Source: an uncultured bacterium (lineage in GTDB: Bacteria > Fidelibacterota > Marinisomatia > Marinisomatales > UBA1611). From it: a DNA stretch of 7,560 bases. Each line of letters begins with the position of its first letter. The first letter of the stretch is position 1. This document shows, one piece after another, positions 6,302 through 7,560 of the stretch. The notes beneath the pieces were generated by a model. The model had not been told where the DNA came from. It worked only from the letters and a program-made list of their open reading frames with translations, and ran no database searches. The position numbers and the translations under genes were made by a program. Location of the stretch: the NCBI GenBank assembly GCA_938092125.1, contig CALKMQ010000064.1, positions 1-7,560 of the forward strand. The letters are read 5' to 3'.

Positions 6302-7297
6302 ATGTCAAAAAAAATAATAGCATTTTTAGGTTGCGGTTCTTGGGGCGGAGCATTGGGTGACGTACTCTCAAAAAAAGGTTATAATATCCAATTTTGGCAT
6401 CGCAACTCAGATACATGCCATGAAATGAAAATTTCAAGGAAGCACTACTTATTGCCCAGTATCGTTTTCGGAAAAAATGTTACTTTTCATTCAGATATAA
6501 ATTTTGCTGTAGATGGTGCAAAATATATTATACTGGCTGTGCCTTCACAGGAGATGAGATCTGTTGTTTATCAAATAAAAAACAATTTGAACCCTAAAAG
6601 TTATCTCGTCAATTTATCTAAAGGCATTGAAAATGAAACGTTGAAAACCATGAGTCAGGTGATCTCAGAAATTGTTGGGAACATACCAAACTTTGTAACT
6701 TTATCCGGTCCTAGTCATGCTGAAGAAGTCGCTAATCAGAAACCAACTGCTATTGTATCAGCATCAAAAAATATTCTTGCAGCAAAAGAAATTCAAAATC
6801 TTTTTTCAACAAATAAGCTTCGTGTTTATACGAATCAAGATTTGATTGGTGTCGAGGTTGGTGGTTCGGTGAAGAATGTGATTGCAATTGCCGCTGGATT
6901 TTGTGACGGTTTTGGGTATGGTGACAATACAAAAGCTGCTCTTATAACTCGTGGTATTAAGGAGCTATCTAAACTTGGTGCATGTTTTGGTGCTAATACT
7001 GAAACTTTTTTTGGACTTACTGGGATTGGTGATCTGATTGTGACTTGCGGCAGTGTGCATAGTAGAAATAGAAAATTAGGTGAAATGATAGGGAAAGGTA
7101 GTGACTTGGAAAGTGTTTTAAGCAAAAGTCAAATGATAGTAGAAGGAGTAAAAACAGCGTTTTCAATTAAAAAATTATGTGAAAAGTTCGAAATAGAAAT
7201 GCCGATTTGTGATGCAGTTTTTAAAGTATTATACAAAGGTTCAGATCCCGAGAAAGAAGTTGATCTACTGATGACAAGAAATCTTAAGTCTGAATAA
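6302..7297 (+). CDS. gpsA: NAD(P)-dependent glycerol-3-phosphate dehydrogenase
   Basis: GpsA reduces dihydroxyacetone phosphate to sn-glycerol-3-phosphate, the backbone for phospholipids. The 331-residue protein is close to the usual length (E. coli 339). The N-terminal Rossmann fold has GCGSWGGALG at 10-19 in place of the more common GxGxWGTAL. LSKGIE follows at 105-110 and SGPSHAEEV at 135-143. The catalytic lysine is in GGSVKNVIAIAAG (Lys191). The C-terminal helical domain has GLTGIGDLIVTC at 238-249, SRNRKLG at 254-260, and VEG at 280-282. All expected active-site positions (Lys107, Lys191, Asp244, Arg255, Asn256) are present. The start lies 6 nt after the acyl-CoA synthetase stop, with only a weak AAAG ribosome binding site, so coupling is likely. 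No clear terminator hairpin follows it. Confidence 0.96.
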   Translation: MSKKIIAFLGCGSWGGALGDVLSKKGYNIQFWHRNSDTCHEMKISRKHYLLPSIVFGKNVTFHSDINFAVDGAKYIILAVPSQEMRSVVYQIKNNLNPKSYLVNLSKGIENETLKTMSQVISEIVGNIPNFVTLSGPSHAEEVANQKPTAIVSASKNILAAKEIQNLFSTNKLRVYTNQDLIGVEVGGSVKNVIAIAAGFCDGFGYGDNTKAALITRGIKELSKLGACFGANTETFFGLTGIGDLIVTCGSVHSRNRKLGEMIGKGSDLESVLSKSQMIVEGVKTAFSIKKLCEKFEIEMPICDAVFKVLYKGSDPEKEVDLLMTRNLKSE

Positions 7298-7399
7298 AGT
7301 GATAAAGCTTAAACTAATTTTTCCTTCATAGAATATATTTTTATTTTACCGATACTGAAGTAATATTAATTAATATATTTGTTAATAAATTGTTTATAT

Positions 7400-7471
7400 A
7401 CCTTCGTAGTTCAATGGATAGAACAAGTGCCTCCTAAGCATTAGATGCAGGTTCGATTCCTGCCGAGGGTA
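7400..7471 (+). tRNA. tRNA-Arg, anticodon CCU
   Basis: The 72-nt sequence folds as a class I tRNA. The acceptor ACCTTCG pairs with CGAGGGT (one U-G pair), with discriminator A at 7471. The D stem is GTTC/GAAC. The anticodon stem AGTGC/GCATT encloses loop CTCCTAA, with CCT at 7433-7435, which reads AGG. The T stem GCAGG/CCTGC is perfect, with loop TTCGATT. The variable region has four bases. CCA is not encoded. The 102 nt between gpsA and this tRNA hold only AT-rich DNA, including a 14-bp palindrome at 7363-7376 of doubtful meaning; no convincing promoter is visible. Confidence 0.95.
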
Positions 7472-7496
7472 CTTATAAATATTAAAGGAAATAAGA

Positions 7497-7560
7497 ATGT
7501 TAAAACCGCAAAGAAAAATTGTTCGAAATGAAATAAAAAGAGACCCTTTTTTAAATACTT
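7497..7560 (+). CDS. Start of an unidentified protein, basic N-terminus (partial)
   Basis: An ATG at 7497, preceded by AAAGGAA (7484-7490) at 6 nt spacing, opens a frame that stays open to the right edge. The 21 visible residues (beginning MLKPQRKIVRNEIKRDPFL) are strongly basic and hydrophilic, with eight or so Lys/Arg. Such a segment often precedes a single membrane anchor, and it resembles from memory the cytoplasmic N-terminus of membrane-anchored tetratricopeptide-repeat proteins in FCB bacteria. That resemblance is weak, so no function is assigned. It starts 25 nt after the end of tRNA-Arg and could share its transcript. Confidence 0.65.
   Translation, partial: MLKPQRKIVRNEIKRDPFLNT

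Noticed and set aside
6835..7125. 96-codon - strand frame inside gpsA
   Set aside because: It is opposite the conserved catalytic region of gpsA; its Pro/Ser-rich composition is what antisense reading of such a gene gives.
7363..7376. 14-bp perfect palindrome ATATTAATTAATAT
   Set aside because: It is pure A/T, so palindromes of this kind are common in this base composition; no second copy supports an operator.

Overview
This window is a compact, AT-rich (about one third GC by eye) stretch of bacterial chromosome. It is mostly housekeeping genes on the + strand, with two RNA features on the - strand in the middle. The gene order pgpA-cinA-thpR-recA-recX, full-length two-domain CinA, neither tRNA with an encoded CCA end, and a RecX with an N-terminal beta-rich extension fit a low-GC marine lineage of the FCB type (for example Marinimicrobia/SAR406) better than an AT-rich gammaproteobacterium such as SAR86. 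This assignment is an inference from style and gene order. A RecA or GpsA phylogeny would settle it.

Layout. Positions 15-3902 hold a tightly packed five-gene cluster: phosphatidylglycerophosphatase A, CinA (pyridine nucleotide repair), ThpR (RNA 2',3'-cyclic phosphodiesterase family), RecA and RecX. Junctions are a 4-nt ATGA overlap, a 3-nt gap, an 18-nt gap with a good ribosome binding site before recA, and a 20-nt recA/recX overlap. The first gene starts inside a TAATG, so the cluster probably continues upstream. Positions 3903-4516 hold no convincing protein gene. Both RNA features here are on the - strand: tRNA-Leu(CAA) at 4266-4349 with a clear promoter, and a probable unassigned small RNA at about 4096-4190 ending in an intrinsic terminator. 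Positions 4517-7297 hold a long-chain acyl-CoA synthetase followed 6 nt later by gpsA. tRNA-Arg(CCU) follows at 7400-7471, and a new gene with a good ribosome binding site starts at 7497 and runs off the window.

Function. RecA and RecX form the recombination/SOS pair (filament former and its modulator). GpsA makes sn-glycerol-3-phosphate, the acyl-CoA synthetase activates fatty acids, and PgpA makes phosphatidylglycerol, so three of the seven complete proteins serve phospholipid metabolism. CinA and ThpR are conserved companions of recA in many phyla.

I found no mobile element, CRISPR array, toxin-antitoxin pair, phage gene or obvious new protein system. The only part not explained by known families is the structured - strand RNA candidate at about 4096-4190.
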